64,000 bases of DNA from an uncultured Litoreibacter sp. (GTDB lineage Bacteria; Pseudomonadota; Alphaproteobacteria; Rhodobacterales; Rhodobacteraceae): contig CANLOU010000004.1 in assembly GCA_947492995.1 (NCBI GenBank), positions 62,001-126,000 of the forward strand, given 5' to 3'. Under the pieces are notes generated by a model. It was not told where the DNA came from and made no database searches. It worked only from the letters and a program-made list of their open reading frames with translations. This document shows, piece after piece, positions 25,458-34,236 of the stretch. Every line of letters begins with the position of its first letter. Positions within the stretch are counted from its first letter, which is position 1. Made by a program: the position numbers and the translations under genes.

Positions 25458-26530
25458 TGGCCAAAATCACTCTTAAAAACCTGCGCCATTCCTATCTGCC
25501 GAACCCGAAAGGGCGCGAAGATTTTGCGCTGAAAGAAATCGACCTCGACTGGCAGGATGGCGGCGCCTACGCATTGCTCGGCCCGTCTGGCTGCGGCAAG
25601 TCAACGCTGCTCAACATCATTTCCGGCCTGCTGCATCCGTCCGAGGGCGCGATACTGTTCGACGACAAGGACGTCACGCATCTGCCCCCCGACCAACGCA
25701 ACATTGCGCAGGTGTTCCAGTTCCCGGTCATCTACGACACCATGACCGTCTACGACAATCTGGCCTTCCCCCTGCGCAATCGCGGTGTCGCCGCCGCACG
25801 CGTTGATGAAAGGGTCCGCGAAATCGCCGAGATGCTTGAGGTCACCGAGATGCTGGGGACCCGTGCCTCGCATCTCTCCCCCGATAACAAGCAAAAGATC
25901 TCCATGGGCCGTGGTCTCGTGCGCGACGACGTCAATGTCGTCATGTTTGACGAGCCGTTGACCGTGATCGACCCACACCTGAAATGGAAACTCCGCTCCA
26001 AGCTCAAAGAGCTGCACCAGCGGGTCAAAGCCACCATGATCTATGTGACCCATGACCAGACCGAGGCGCTGACCTTCGCCGACCAGGTCGTCGTCATGCA
26101 AGACGGCGAGGTCGTGCAAATCGGCACGCCAGTGGAACTGTTCGAGCGCCCGCAACACACTTTTGTGGGCCACTTCATCGGCTCGCCGGGTATGAACGTG
26201 CTGCCCGCAGCCGAGGACAAAGGCAAAGTCAGCCTCAACGGCCAAGCCATTGCGGTTGAAGGAAAAGTCATGGGGGCAGGGGGCAACATCCAGCTGGGCA
26301 TCCGTCCCGAATTCGTGTCCCTCAGCGATGCAGGGCTGCAAGCCCGCGTGCGCAAAGTTTCCGACATCGGCCGCCATTGCGTGGTGGAGGCCATGGTCGG
26401 GGATACCTCCATCAAAGCCGTCGTCGAAGGCGAGGTCCCACCCCAAGGCGCGGAGATCCATCTCGCCTTCCGCCAGGATCAAACCCGCCTTTACCGCGAC
26501 GGCTGGCTCGCGACGGAGGTCACTCCATGA
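25457..26530 (+). CDS. glpT: Glycerol ABC transporter ATP-binding protein (GlpT type), degenerate signature motif
   Basis: The 357-residue ATPase has Walker A GPSGCGKS at residues 42-49, the Q-loop region VFQFPVIYDTMTVYDNLAFP and Walker B VVMFDEPLTVIDPHLKWKLR. The ABC signature is degenerate: LSPDNKQKISMGRGL in place of LSGGQ. The D-loop is also changed (TVIDPHL). In an ABC heterodimer this gives one normal and one altered catalytic site. The start at 25457 overlaps the glpS stop. A longer in-frame start at 25352 would lie inside glpS. Confidence 0.88.
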   Translation: MAKITLKNLRHSYLPNPKGREDFALKEIDLDWQDGGAYALLGPSGCGKSTLLNIISGLLHPSEGAILFDDKDVTHLPPDQRNIAQVFQFPVIYDTMTVYDNLAFPLRNRGVAAARVDERVREIAEMLEVTEMLGTRASHLSPDNKQKISMGRGLVRDDVNVVMFDEPLTVIDPHLKWKLRSKLKELHQRVKATMIYVTHDQTEALTFADQVVVMQDGEVVQIGTPVELFERPQHTFVGHFIGSPGMNVLPAAEDKGKVSLNGQAIAVEGKVMGAGGNIQLGIRPEFVSLSDAGLQARVRKVSDIGRHCVVEAMVGDTSIKAVVEGEVPPQGAEIHLAFRQDQTRLYRDGWLATEVTP

Positions 26531-26554
26531 CGCACCAACCGACATTTGAGGCGC

Positions 26555-26578
26555 AAGAATTTTCGATCGAAAATTCTT
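26555..26578. repeat. Perfect 24-bp palindrome with TTTTCGATCGAAAA core
   Basis: The arms are AAGAATTTTCGA and TCGAAAATTCTT. It sits in the glpT-glpP junction. It belongs to the same family as the palindromes at 34233 and 34264. Confidence 0.75.
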
Positions 26579-26609
26579 ACCGCAGCGCATCTGAAATCTG
26601 GAACGCCCA

Positions 26610-27473
26610 ATGAAAACCGAAAACCAAAAAGCGTGGCTCTTCGTCCTGCCAGTTCTCTTGCTGGTCGCCTTTAACGCGCTGATCCCGATCATGACGGTGG
26701 TCAATTACTCCGTGCAAGAAACCTTTGGCGACAACCTGTTCTTCTGGGAAGGCCTCGGCTGGTTCGAGCAAATCCTGCGCTCAGACCGCTTCCACAGCGC
26801 TTTAGGCCGCCAATTCCTCTTCACCTTCCTGATCCTCATCATCGAGGTCCCCTTGGGCATCATCATCGCGCTGTCCATGCCCAAAAAGGGCATCTGGGTT
26901 CCCGTCTGTCTTGTCACCATGGCGCTGCCGATGCTGATCCCGTGGAATGTGGTTGGGGCCATGTGGAACATCTTCACGCTGCCCGACATTGGCCTGCTGG
27001 GCTACTTCATCAACAACACGCTGGGCATCGAATATAACATGACCCGCAGCCCAATTGCGGCATGGATCACTATCGTGACCATGGATGTGTGGCACTGGAC
27101 GTCGCTGGTGGTGTTGCTCAGCTATGCGGGGCTGGTCTCAATCCCCGACGCCTATTACCAAGCCGCCAAAATCGACGGCGCGTCTCCCTGGAAGGTGTTT
27201 CGCTATATCCAGCTGCCCAAGATGAAAACCGTGCTAACCATCGCAATCCTGCTCAGGTTCATGGACAGCTTCAACATCTACACCGAACCCTTTGTGCTGA
27301 CAGGCGGGGGGCCGGGCAATTCCACCACGTTGCTGTCGATTGACCTTGTCAAAATCGCGCTTGGCCAGTTCGACCTCGGCCCTGCGGCGGCGATGTCGCT
27401 GATCTACTTCGCGATCACGCTGCTGGTCTCGTGGCTTTTCTACACCCTCATGACCAAGGACGACGCGAAATGA
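26610..27473 (+). CDS. glpP: Glycerol ABC transporter permease (GlpP type)
   Basis: The 287-residue permease begins MKTENQKAWLFVLPVLLLVA and has six membrane segments. The EAA loop is DAYYQAAKIDGASPWKVFRYIQLP near residue 180, followed by FVLTGGGPGNSTTLLSIDL. It forms the membrane pore with GlpQ. It is preceded by an intergenic palindrome and followed by two more before glpQ. Confidence 0.88.
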   Translation: MKTENQKAWLFVLPVLLLVAFNALIPIMTVVNYSVQETFGDNLFFWEGLGWFEQILRSDRFHSALGRQFLFTFLILIIEVPLGIIIALSMPKKGIWVPVCLVTMALPMLIPWNVVGAMWNIFTLPDIGLLGYFINNTLGIEYNMTRSPIAAWITIVTMDVWHWTSLVVLLSYAGLVSIPDAYYQAAKIDGASPWKVFRYIQLPKMKTVLTIAILLRFMDSFNIYTEPFVLTGGGPGNSTTLLSIDLVKIALGQFDLGPAAAMSLIYFAITLLVSWLFYTLMTKDDAK

Positions 27474-27486
27474 ACGAATTGACGAA

Positions 27487-27530
27487 AAAGGCGTTTCAAA
27501 ACGCCTTTCAAAGCGGCTTCGAAGCCGCTT
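27487..27530. repeat. Two adjacent palindromes in the glpP-glpQ junction
   Basis: The first is AAAGGCGTTT-CA-AAACGCCTTT (27487-27508). The second is the perfect 20-bp palindrome AAGCGGCTTCGAAGCCGCTT (27511-27530). Together they form two stacked hairpins in the transcript. Confidence 0.75.
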
Positions 27531-27557
27531 CCACGTTGCACGCAGAAAGAACGTGAC

Positions 27558-28355
27558 ATGAGTAAAAGATCAATAATCCCTATTCTCTACATCCTGTTCC
27601 TGATGCTGCCGATCTACTGGCTGGTGGCGATGAGCTTCAAAACCACTAACGAGATCCTCTCGGGCTTCTCCCTGTTCCCGCAGACCTTCACCCTGGAAAA
27701 CTACAAGGTCATCTTCACCGACCCGTCATGGTATTGGGGCTACATCAACTCCATCATCTATGTCTCTCTGAACACGGTGATTTCGATCACCGTCGCGCTG
27801 CCCGCTGCCTACGCGTTTTCGCGCTACAGCTTCCTTGGCGACAAGACCCTGTTCTTCTGGCTGCTGACCAATCGCATGGCCCCGGCGGCGGTCTTCGCGC
27901 TGCCCTTCTTCCAGCTCTATTCCTCGGTCGGGCTGTTCGACACGCATCTCGCCGTGGCCTTGGCGCATTGCCTGTTCAACATCCCGCTGGCGGTCTGGAT
28001 CCTCGAAGGCTTCATGGGCGGCGTCCCCAAGGAGCTGGATGAGACGGCCTATGTCGACGGCTACTCCTTCCCGCGCTTTTTCGTGACCATCTTCCTGCCC
28101 ACGATCAAAGCCGGTGTCGGCGTCGCCGCCTTCTTCTGTTTCATGTTCTCATGGGTCGAGCTGCTGCTGGCCAAAACGCTCACCGCCGTGGCCGCCAAAC
28201 CAATCGCCGCCACCATGACCAAAACAGCCTCGTCCGCGGGCTATGAACTTGGCCTTTTGGCCGCCGCCGGGACGTTGACCATCATCCCCGGCGCAATCGT
28301 CATCTACTTTGTGCGAAACTACATCGCCAAGGGCTTCGCCCTCGGTCGGGTCTGA
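27558..28355 (+). CDS. glpQ: Glycerol ABC transporter permease (GlpQ type)
   Basis: The 265-residue permease starts MSKRSIIPILYILFLMLPIYW. The EAA loop is GVPKELDETAYVDGYSFPRFFVTIFLP near residue 155, and the last helix and tail end FVRNYIAKGFALGRV. It lacks the MalG-like GMTAGAVKG end and instead keeps the polyol-type FARNYIAKGF-like ending. It pairs with GlpP. It is followed closely by glpU after 32 nt. Confidence 0.88.
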   Translation: MSKRSIIPILYILFLMLPIYWLVAMSFKTTNEILSGFSLFPQTFTLENYKVIFTDPSWYWGYINSIIYVSLNTVISITVALPAAYAFSRYSFLGDKTLFFWLLTNRMAPAAVFALPFFQLYSSVGLFDTHLAVALAHCLFNIPLAVWILEGFMGGVPKELDETAYVDGYSFPRFFVTIFLPTIKAGVGVAAFFCFMFSWVELLLAKTLTAVAAKPIAATMTKTASSAGYELGLLAAAGTLTIIPGAIVIYFVRNYIAKGFALGRV

Positions 28356-28387
28356 GGTCGGGAAAATGAAAGTAAGGAGAGTGTAAT

Positions 28388-28666
28388 ATGCTCAGCTGGA
28401 TGGCCTGGACCTGGCCCACAGGTCTGTTCTTCATCGGTCTCTTCACGGCCATGGCACTCATCACCGTGATCGAGATCAAAAAGCCAGGCACGTCCGAGCG
28501 CAAAGGCGCATTGGGCCTTACAACAACCCGCGGCGACCGCCTGTTTCTGAGCCTCTTGGGATCCGCCTATATCTTCCTCGCATGGCTCGGCCTGATAGGG
28601 GAGCCGCTCTGGTGGCCGCTTGCCATCAGCCTTGCATGGGGCGTGTTCTGTTTCTGGAAAGTGTAA
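28388..28666 (+). CDS. glpU: Small integral membrane protein, DUF2160 (GlpU type)
   Basis: The 92-residue protein has two hydrophobic stretches (SWMAWTWPTGLFFIGLFTAM and LGSAYIFLAWLGL...LWWPLAISLAWG), joined by a charged linker with TTTRGDRLFLSLLGS. The size, composition and place at the end of the glycerol transporter operon match the GlpU protein of rhizobial glpSTPQUV. Its function is not established; it could be an accessory subunit. The ATG follows AAGGAGAGTGTAAT. Confidence 0.85.
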   Translation: MLSWMAWTWPTGLFFIGLFTAMALITVIEIKKPGTSERKGALGLTTTRGDRLFLSLLGSAYIFLAWLGLIGEPLWWPLAISLAWGVFCFWKV

Positions 28667-28701
28667 AAACCATTTTGAAAAACGAAACTCTTAGTATTTA
28701 C

Positions 28702-28725
28702 TCGCTCAGCATAACGAGTGAGCGA
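28702..28725. promoter_or_regulatory. Inverted repeat upstream of the BlaI-type regulator (TCGCTCA-N10-TGAGCGA)
   Basis: TCGCTCA (28702-28708) and TGAGCGA (28719-28725) form an inverted repeat 21 bp before the regulator ATG. An alternative ACTCG/CGAGT pairing overlaps it. It is the likely operator for autoregulation by the BlaI/MecI/CopY-family protein. It does not match the classical TACA-N-TGTA BlaI site. Confidence 0.5.
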
Positions 28726-28746
28726 TAAGCGCGCGATTGGGATGGT

Positions 28747-29142
28747 ATGAGACAGAAGAAGAAAAGCGAGCTGCTGACGGAAGTTGAGCTCGAATTTATG
28801 ACCCAGCTTTGGGACTTGGGCGAGGCGACGGTGCGTGATGTGCTGGACCAGCTGCCCGAGGGCCGCAATCTGGCCTATACCTCTGGCGCCACCATCCTGA
28901 AAATCCTTGAAACCAAGGAATTCGTGACCAGCCGCAAAGACGGCAAGCGCCATATCTTCAAGCCAACTCTGGCCAAAGACGCGTATCAGACCCGCTCACT
29001 GAAAGACCTCTCCGTAAAGCTCTTTGACGACACGCCCGCCTCGCTGGTGGCGCGTCTGGTCAATGATGACGCGCTGACGGAAGAGGCGTTGGGGCAAATC
29101 CGGGCACTTGTGGATCGGAGGTTGAAAAATGATACCGGGTGA
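28747..29142 (+). CDS. BlaI/MecI/CopY-family transcriptional repressor
   Basis: The 131-residue protein has the winged-helix pattern of the family: LTEVELEFMTQLWDLGEATVRDVLDQL at residues 10-36, then LAYTSGATILKILETKEFV and RKDGKRHIFKPT. The C-terminal half should dimerise. It overlaps the M56 peptidase gene by 14 bp, which forms the classic repressor-sensor pair. In known systems the sensor cuts the repressor to induce target genes; here no beta-lactamase is adjacent, so the target may be the pair itself or a distant gene. Confidence 0.88.
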   Translation: MRQKKKSELLTEVELEFMTQLWDLGEATVRDVLDQLPEGRNLAYTSGATILKILETKEFVTSRKDGKRHIFKPTLAKDAYQTRSLKDLSVKLFDDTPASLVARLVNDDALTEEALGQIRALVDRRLKNDTG

Positions 29143-30271
29143 CGCCATTCTCGACGCTTTCATCAATGCCAACATTTTGTTCGTGGTGGCCTTCGCGCTC
29201 TGGCGCGCCGCCCGTTTTGCACTGGACCACGCAGGGCTGAAACACGCCTACGCCACGCAGCTGAAGCTGCTGAACACGGTGTTTGTGGCGATTGTCTTTT
29301 CGCCCTTCCTCATCCTCGCCATGACCAGTTTGCAATCGGCCATGGGGCAGGGGGTCAGCGTGAACCTGTCTGACATGGTCGTGGCCTTCTACCTCAATGG
29401 CGGGTTCGAAATGCGGGCCACGGAATTTGAACGCATCATGCTGATGCGCGACACCTTCACCGCCGATGTGATGCGCGCCGGCAGCTGGGTTGCATGGGCC
29501 GCCATCGCCGCCTTCTTCGCGGGTCTGGCCATCGGCACCGTGCGCCTCGTGTTTTCGATGTTCTGCCTGCACAAGATCGTGTCGGCAAGCTACGCATGGC
29601 GCCGCTTTGGCCGTCTGCGCATCCGCCTGTCCGACAAGACGCTGGTCCCGTTTTCCACCCGCGGCCTGCGCAATTACTACGTGGTCATCCCGTCCCATAT
29701 GTTGGGCAACGCGGATGAGCTGAAGGTCTCGCTCGCGCATGAATTCCAGCACCTGCGCCAGGGCGATATCGAATGGGAAATCCTGCTCGAAGCGCTCAAG
29801 CCCTTTTTCTTCCTCAACCCCGCCTATCACGCGTGGAAACGTCAGGTCGAAGACCTGCGCGAACTCAGCTGCGACAGTCAGGTCCTTGCCTCGGGCCGCG
29901 TCTCCGTCAAAGCCTATTGCGAAACGCTGCTTTCAGTCTGCCAGCAAACCCTGCGCCGCGACCGCGTCTTCGTGGTCGCCGTTCCCAAGGTCACGCTGGT
30001 TACCGCCGACCGCTCGGCGCTGCGCGATGGCAAAATGACCTTCCTCGAGCAGCGCATCACCACGCTCTTTGACGCCCGCAGCCTGCGCTATCCAAAGCTG
30101 GTCTATGCCGCGCTGGTCCTGCCGCTCATGGCCGCGATCATGCTCACCGCCATGGCCATCCAAAGCCCCGGCGATTGGAGCCAGGATCGCTTGATGCTCT
30201 CCACCGTGGTCAACCTCGAACGCCTTGAAGAGATCAACCGCCTCTCCACATTCGGGCGTGTGCGTAACTAA
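29129..30271 (+). CDS. M56-family (BlaR1-like) membrane metallopeptidase
   Basis: The 380-residue protein has three or more N-terminal membrane segments (residues about 7-125) and the zinc motif HEFQH in LAHEFQHLRQGDIEWE near residue 208. A downstream LRELSCDSQVLASG block carries the likely third ligand. After one more membrane span near 320-340 (LVYAALVLPLMAAIMLTAMAI) it ends, with no penicillin-binding sensor domain. The ligand it senses is therefore unknown. It overlaps the upstream repressor gene, and the two likely work as one signalling unit. Confidence 0.88.
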   Translation: MIPGDAILDAFINANILFVVAFALWRAARFALDHAGLKHAYATQLKLLNTVFVAIVFSPFLILAMTSLQSAMGQGVSVNLSDMVVAFYLNGGFEMRATEFERIMLMRDTFTADVMRAGSWVAWAAIAAFFAGLAIGTVRLVFSMFCLHKIVSASYAWRRFGRLRIRLSDKTLVPFSTRGLRNYYVVIPSHMLGNADELKVSLAHEFQHLRQGDIEWEILLEALKPFFFLNPAYHAWKRQVEDLRELSCDSQVLASGRVSVKAYCETLLSVCQQTLRRDRVFVVAVPKVTLVTADRSALRDGKMTFLEQRITTLFDARSLRYPKLVYAALVLPLMAAIMLTAMAIQSPGDWSQDRLMLSTVVNLERLEEINRLSTFGRVRN

Positions 30272-30344
30272 CGTATACATTACCTGCTTGCCCTCGGCCC
30301 CCGTTCCGCGTTCACTGCGTCGACACAAACGCAAAGGGCCAACC

Positions 30345-30635
30345 ATGTTCGCAGTCACCGTCACCTTTACCATTGCCGAGGGGCAGATGCACGCCTTCCT
30401 GCCGCTCATCAACACCAACGCTCGGTCCTCTGTCCGCGACGAACCCGGCTGCCGCCAGTTCGACGTCTGCACGGACCCTGACCAGCCCGACACGGTCTTC
30501 CTTTACGAGCTTTACGACGACGAAGCCGCCTTTGAGGCCCACCAGCAAATGCCCCACTACAAGGCCATGGGCCCCGCGGTCGCGGGCATGATCGCGGACA
30601 AGCAGCTCCGCACTTTTGCGACGGTCACGCGATGA
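30345..30635 (+). CDS. Antibiotic biosynthesis monooxygenase (ABM)-domain protein
   Basis: The 96-residue protein starts at the ATG at 30345, with AAAGGG upstream; an in-frame start at 30225 would overlap the peptidase gene. The fold pattern is typical of ABM: VTVTFTIAEGQMHAFLPLINTNA, then DEPGCRQFDVCTDPDQPDTVFLYELYDDEAAFEAHQQMPHY. Such proteins act as dimeric quinol or small aromatic monooxygenases. Its stop overlaps the start of the MBL-fold gene in ATGA. The substrate is not known. Confidence 0.88.
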   Translation: MFAVTVTFTIAEGQMHAFLPLINTNARSSVRDEPGCRQFDVCTDPDQPDTVFLYELYDDEAAFEAHQQMPHYKAMGPAVAGMIADKQLRTFATVTR

Positions 30636-31426
30636 CAACCTGGCAGGTCCACGCCGTCAAATATGCCGACCGCAACGCCCGCACGCGGGCCGACAGCTTC
30701 ATCTTTGATGACAATCACGACGCCCCCCACGCGATGGATTACTTCATGTGGGTGCTCACCAATGGCGATCAAACCATCCTGGTCGACACAGGCTACGACC
30801 AGCCGGAGGCCGCCGCCCGCGACCGCCCCATCACGCTCGACCCGCGCGAGGCGCTCAAACCCCTCGGCGTTAAGGCCGAAACCATCACGCAGCTCATTGT
30901 CACCCACCTGCATTACGACCACGCAGGCGGGCTGCACCTGTTTCCCAACGCCACAATCCACCTGCAGCAAGCCGAAATGGCCTACGCCACCGGCCCCTGC
31001 ATGTGCCACGGCACGCTGCAAATGCCCTTCACGGCGGATCATGTCTGCGAGGCCGTCAAACGCGTTTATTCAGGCCGCTGCGTCTTCCATGACGGTGACG
31101 GTCAGGTCGCCGATGGCGTCACGGTCCACTGCTTGGGTGGCCATTCGCGCGGGCTGCAGGCGGTCCGGGTGCGCACCGATGCAGGCTGGTTGTGCCTCGC
31201 CTCGGACGCCACGCATTATTATGAAAATGTCTTTGAAAAGAAGCCGTTCCCCATCGTCGTTGATCTTGAGGATATGCTTGCAGGGTTCGACACTCTGCAC
31301 AGGCTCGCATCCGATCCCAAACTCATCATCCCCGGCCATGACCCGCTGATCCGTGAGCTGTTCCCACAGGACAGAGCGGACCACATCTTCCGTCTCGACA
31401 AGGGCCCGTCAAGCTGGGTTTTCTGA
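30632..31426 (+). CDS. MBL-fold metallo-hydrolase (AHL-lactonase-like)
   Basis: The 264-residue hydrolase has the metal motif HLHYDHAGG near residue 91, with later ligands in LGGHSRG near 169, a SDATHYY block near 190 and PGHDPL near 236. The pattern is that of AttM/AiiA-type N-acyl homoserine lactonases rather than beta-lactamases, but related MBL proteins hydrolyse many lactones and esters. It is coupled to the ABM gene by a 4-bp overlap. Quenching of acyl-homoserine lactones is possible but not proven by the sequence. Confidence 0.85.
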   Translation: MTTWQVHAVKYADRNARTRADSFIFDDNHDAPHAMDYFMWVLTNGDQTILVDTGYDQPEAAARDRPITLDPREALKPLGVKAETITQLIVTHLHYDHAGGLHLFPNATIHLQQAEMAYATGPCMCHGTLQMPFTADHVCEAVKRVYSGRCVFHDGDGQVADGVTVHCLGGHSRGLQAVRVRTDAGWLCLASDATHYYENVFEKKPFPIVVDLEDMLAGFDTLHRLASDPKLIIPGHDPLIRELFPQDRADHIFRLDKGPSSWVF

Positions 31427-31586
31427 CCTCCCAAGGCTTCCCATGTTCAAAAATATCCTCGCCGAAGGCTGTCGCAATGGTCTGGGCAGGCACGACGTTT
31501 CTTTTCCCAAACTGCTTAAAATTTACCGTTTGATAAAAAATAAATCTGTGCCAAGCTGAAGACATCGTTCAGCAAGGGGAGGCGTC

Positions 31587-32921
31587 ATGCCCAACAGCCA
31601 GATGACACCGGGTATTGTGCCGGGCAGGGTGCCTGCCGAAGACTTGGCCGAAAATTTCGACGACCTGCATCCGGCCTATACCGGCCACGAGGCCACCGTC
31701 GCCGCCGACCGCTGCTATTTCTGCCACGACGCGCCCTGCGTGACGGCCTGTCCCACCGATATCGACATCCCGCTGTTCATTCGCCAGATTCAAACCGGCA
31801 CGCCTGACGCTGCCGCCAAGACCATCCTCTCCCAAAACATCCTCGGCGGCATGTGCGCGCGGGTTTGCCCCACGGAAACGCTCTGCGAACAGGTCTGTGT
31901 GCGCGAGGTTGCCGAAGGCAAGCCGGTCGAAATTGGCCGGTTGCAACGCCACGCCACCGACACGCTGATGGCCAAGAACATCCACCCGTTCACCCGCGCG
32001 GCCTCCACTGGCAAAACCGTGGCTGTGGTTGGGGCAGGGCCTGCAGGCCTTGCCTGCGCCCACCGCCTTGCCATGCATGGTCACGACGTCACTCTTTATG
32101 ATGGGCGCGCGAAAGCTGGCGGCCTGAACGAGTTCGGTATCGCCGCCTACAAAACCACTGATGATTTCGCCGCGCGCGAGGTCAATTGGCTGATGCAAAT
32201 CGGTGGCATCACGCTCGAGTTGGGCAAACGCCTTGGCGACGGGCTGAACCTTGATGATCTGAAGACCACGCATGATGCCGTGTTTCTCGGCATCGGTCTT
32301 GGCGGCGTGAACTCCCTGCGCGCCGCCGGTGAAGAGAGAGACGGCGTGAGCGACGCCGTCTCTTTCATCGCCGATCTGCGTCAGGCGGATGATCTCGCCA
32401 AACTGCCCGTGGGCCGCAATGTCGTCGTCATTGGCGGCGGCATGACCGCCGTGGACGCCGCCGTGCAATGCAAGTTGCTCGGTGCCGAAAGCGTCACCAT
32501 CGCCTACCGCAGAGGCCAGGACGCGATGAGCGCCTCACCGTTTGAACAAGACCTCGCCGCCGCGAACGGCGTGCGGTTGCTGTTCAATGCGCAACCCATA
32601 GCCATTCATGGCAACGGTGCCGCCGCAGAGGTCGAGTTTGAATATACGGCCACCAAATCCGGCAAGCTCAAAGGCACCGGCGAGACGTTCCGCCTCAAAG
32701 CCGATCAGGTCTTCAAGGCCATCGGCCAAACACTGGAAGGTGCGCCGGAGACATTGAAACTCAAGGGCGGCAAAATCGCCGTCAAAGGCGCGGGCCAGAC
32801 CTCGCAAAAAGGCATCTGGGCCGGCGGTGATTGCGCCACTGGCGGCGATGACCTGACCGTCACAGCCGTCGCCGAAGGCCGCGACGCGGCCGAAGACATT
32901 CACACCACCTTGATGGCGTAA
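31587..32921 (+). CDS. preT: NAD-dependent dihydropyrimidine dehydrogenase subunit PreT
   Basis: The 444-residue flavoprotein has N-terminal Cys motifs for Fe-S clusters: CYFCHDAPCVTACP near residue 37 and CARVCPTETLCEQVC near 88. The FAD motif is VVGAGPAGLACAHRL near 145 and the pyridine-nucleotide motif is VIGGGMTAVDAAV near 280. It supplies electrons from NADH to PreA, and together they reduce uracil and thymine. The ATG follows AAGGGGAGGCGTC. It is the first of the pair and 10 bp from preA. Confidence 0.93.
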   Translation: MPNSQMTPGIVPGRVPAEDLAENFDDLHPAYTGHEATVAADRCYFCHDAPCVTACPTDIDIPLFIRQIQTGTPDAAAKTILSQNILGGMCARVCPTETLCEQVCVREVAEGKPVEIGRLQRHATDTLMAKNIHPFTRAASTGKTVAVVGAGPAGLACAHRLAMHGHDVTLYDGRAKAGGLNEFGIAAYKTTDDFAAREVNWLMQIGGITLELGKRLGDGLNLDDLKTTHDAVFLGIGLGGVNSLRAAGEERDGVSDAVSFIADLRQADDLAKLPVGRNVVVIGGGMTAVDAAVQCKLLGAESVTIAYRRGQDAMSASPFEQDLAAANGVRLLFNAQPIAIHGNGAAAEVEFEYTATKSGKLKGTGETFRLKADQVFKAIGQTLEGAPETLKLKGGKIAVKGAGQTSQKGIWAGGDCATGGDDLTVTAVAEGRDAAEDIHTTLMA

Positions 32922-32931
32922 GGAGAGCATA

Positions 32932-34236
32932 ATGGCAGACCTGACAAGCACCTTCATCGGCATCAAAAGCCCCAACCCCTTCTGGCTGGCCTCAGCGCCA
33001 CCCACCGACAAGGAATACAACGTCCGCCGCGCCTTTGAAGCAGGCTGGGGCGGCGTCGTCTGGAAGACACTCGGCGAAGAAGGCCCGCCCGTCGTCAACG
33101 TCAACGGCCCGCGCTACGGGGCCATCTACGGTGCCGATCGCAGGCTTCTGGGCCTCAACAATATCGAATTGATCACCGACCGACCGCTCCAGCAGAACTT
33201 GCGCGAAATCAAGGCGGTCAAGCGCGACTACCCTGACCGCGCCATGATCGTCTCGCTTATGGTGCCTTGCGAGGAACATGCATGGAAAGCCATCCTCCCC
33301 GTGGTCGAGGAAACCGGCGCCGACGGCATCGAGCTCAACTTCGGCTGCCCACACGGCATGTCGGAACGCGGCATGGGCGCGGCTGTGGGCCAAGTGCCCG
33401 AATATATCGAGATGGTCGCCCGCTGGTGCAAGCAAAACACCCGTATGCCGGTCATCGTGAAACTGACCCCCAACATCACCGACATCCGCAAACCGGCAGA
33501 GGCCGCCCTGCGCGGCGGAGCGGATGCGGTGTCGCTTATCAACACCATCAACTCCATCACTTCCGTCAATCTCGACACCATGTCGCCCGAGCCTTCCATC
33601 GACGGCAAAGGCTCCCATGGCGGCTATTGCGGCCCGGCGGTCAAGCCCATCGCCATGTCGATGGTGTCGGAAATTGCCCGCAATGTGGAAACCCGCGACC
33701 TGCCCATCTCCGGCATTGGCGGCATCACCACATGGCGCGACGCGGCAGAATTCATGAGCCTTGGCTGTGGCAATGTGCAGGTCTGCACCGCCGTGATGAC
33801 CTATGGCTTCAAGATCGTGTCCGAGATGATATCCGGCCTGTCGGACTGGATGGACGAAAAGGGCCACAGCTCCACCGCCGATTTCATCGGCCAAGCGGTT
33901 CCCAATGTCACCGACTGGCAGTACCTCAATCTCAACTACGTCGCCAAAGCCAAGATCGACCAAGATGCCTGCATCTCTTGCGGGCGATGCTATGCGGCGT
34001 GCGAAGACACGTCGCATCAGGCAATCGCCATGTCAAAGGATCGCAGCTTCAGTGTGATCGACGAAGAATGTGTGGCTTGCAACCTCTGCGTCGATGTCTG
34101 CCCGGTGGAGAACTGCATCTCCATGGTGCCGATGGAGCCGGGGCAAACAGATCCACGCACTGGCAAGGTCGTTGAAAAGGAATATGCCAACTGGACCACC
34201 CATCCCAACAATCCGGGCGCGGTGGCTGCCGAGTAA
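32932..34236 (+). CDS. preA: NAD-dependent dihydropyrimidine dehydrogenase subunit PreA
   Basis: The 434-residue subunit has the dihydroorotate-dehydrogenase-like barrel (LTSTFIGIKSPNPFWLASAP...; FGCPHGMSERGMG near residue 138; LTPNITDIRKPAEAALRGGA). Two 4Fe-4S motifs lie at the C-terminus, CISCGRCYAACE near 344 and CVACNLCVDVCPVENC near 380. It catalyses uracil or thymine reduction to the dihydro form, the first step of reductive pyrimidine breakdown. Its TAA stop is inside the left arm of a 28-bp palindrome. Confidence 0.95.
   Translation: MADLTSTFIGIKSPNPFWLASAPPTDKEYNVRRAFEAGWGGVVWKTLGEEGPPVVNVNGPRYGAIYGADRRLLGLNNIELITDRPLQQNLREIKAVKRDYPDRAMIVSLMVPCEEHAWKAILPVVEETGADGIELNFGCPHGMSERGMGAAVGQVPEYIEMVARWCKQNTRMPVIVKLTPNITDIRKPAEAALRGGADAVSLINTINSITSVNLDTMSPEPSIDGKGSHGGYCGPAVKPIAMSMVSEIARNVETRDLPISGIGGITTWRDAAEFMSLGCGNVQVCTAVMTYGFKIVSEMISGLSDWMDEKGHSSTADFIGQAVPNVTDWQYLNLNYVAKAKIDQDACISCGRCYAACEDTSHQAIAMSKDRSFSVIDEECVACNLCVDVCPVENCISMVPMEPGQTDPRTGKVVEKEYANWTTHPNNPGAVAAE

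Noticed and set aside
31522-31537. RutR-like TTTACCGTTTGATAAA upstream of preT
   Set aside because: Only 10 of 14 consensus positions match, so it is too weak to list as an operator without binding data.
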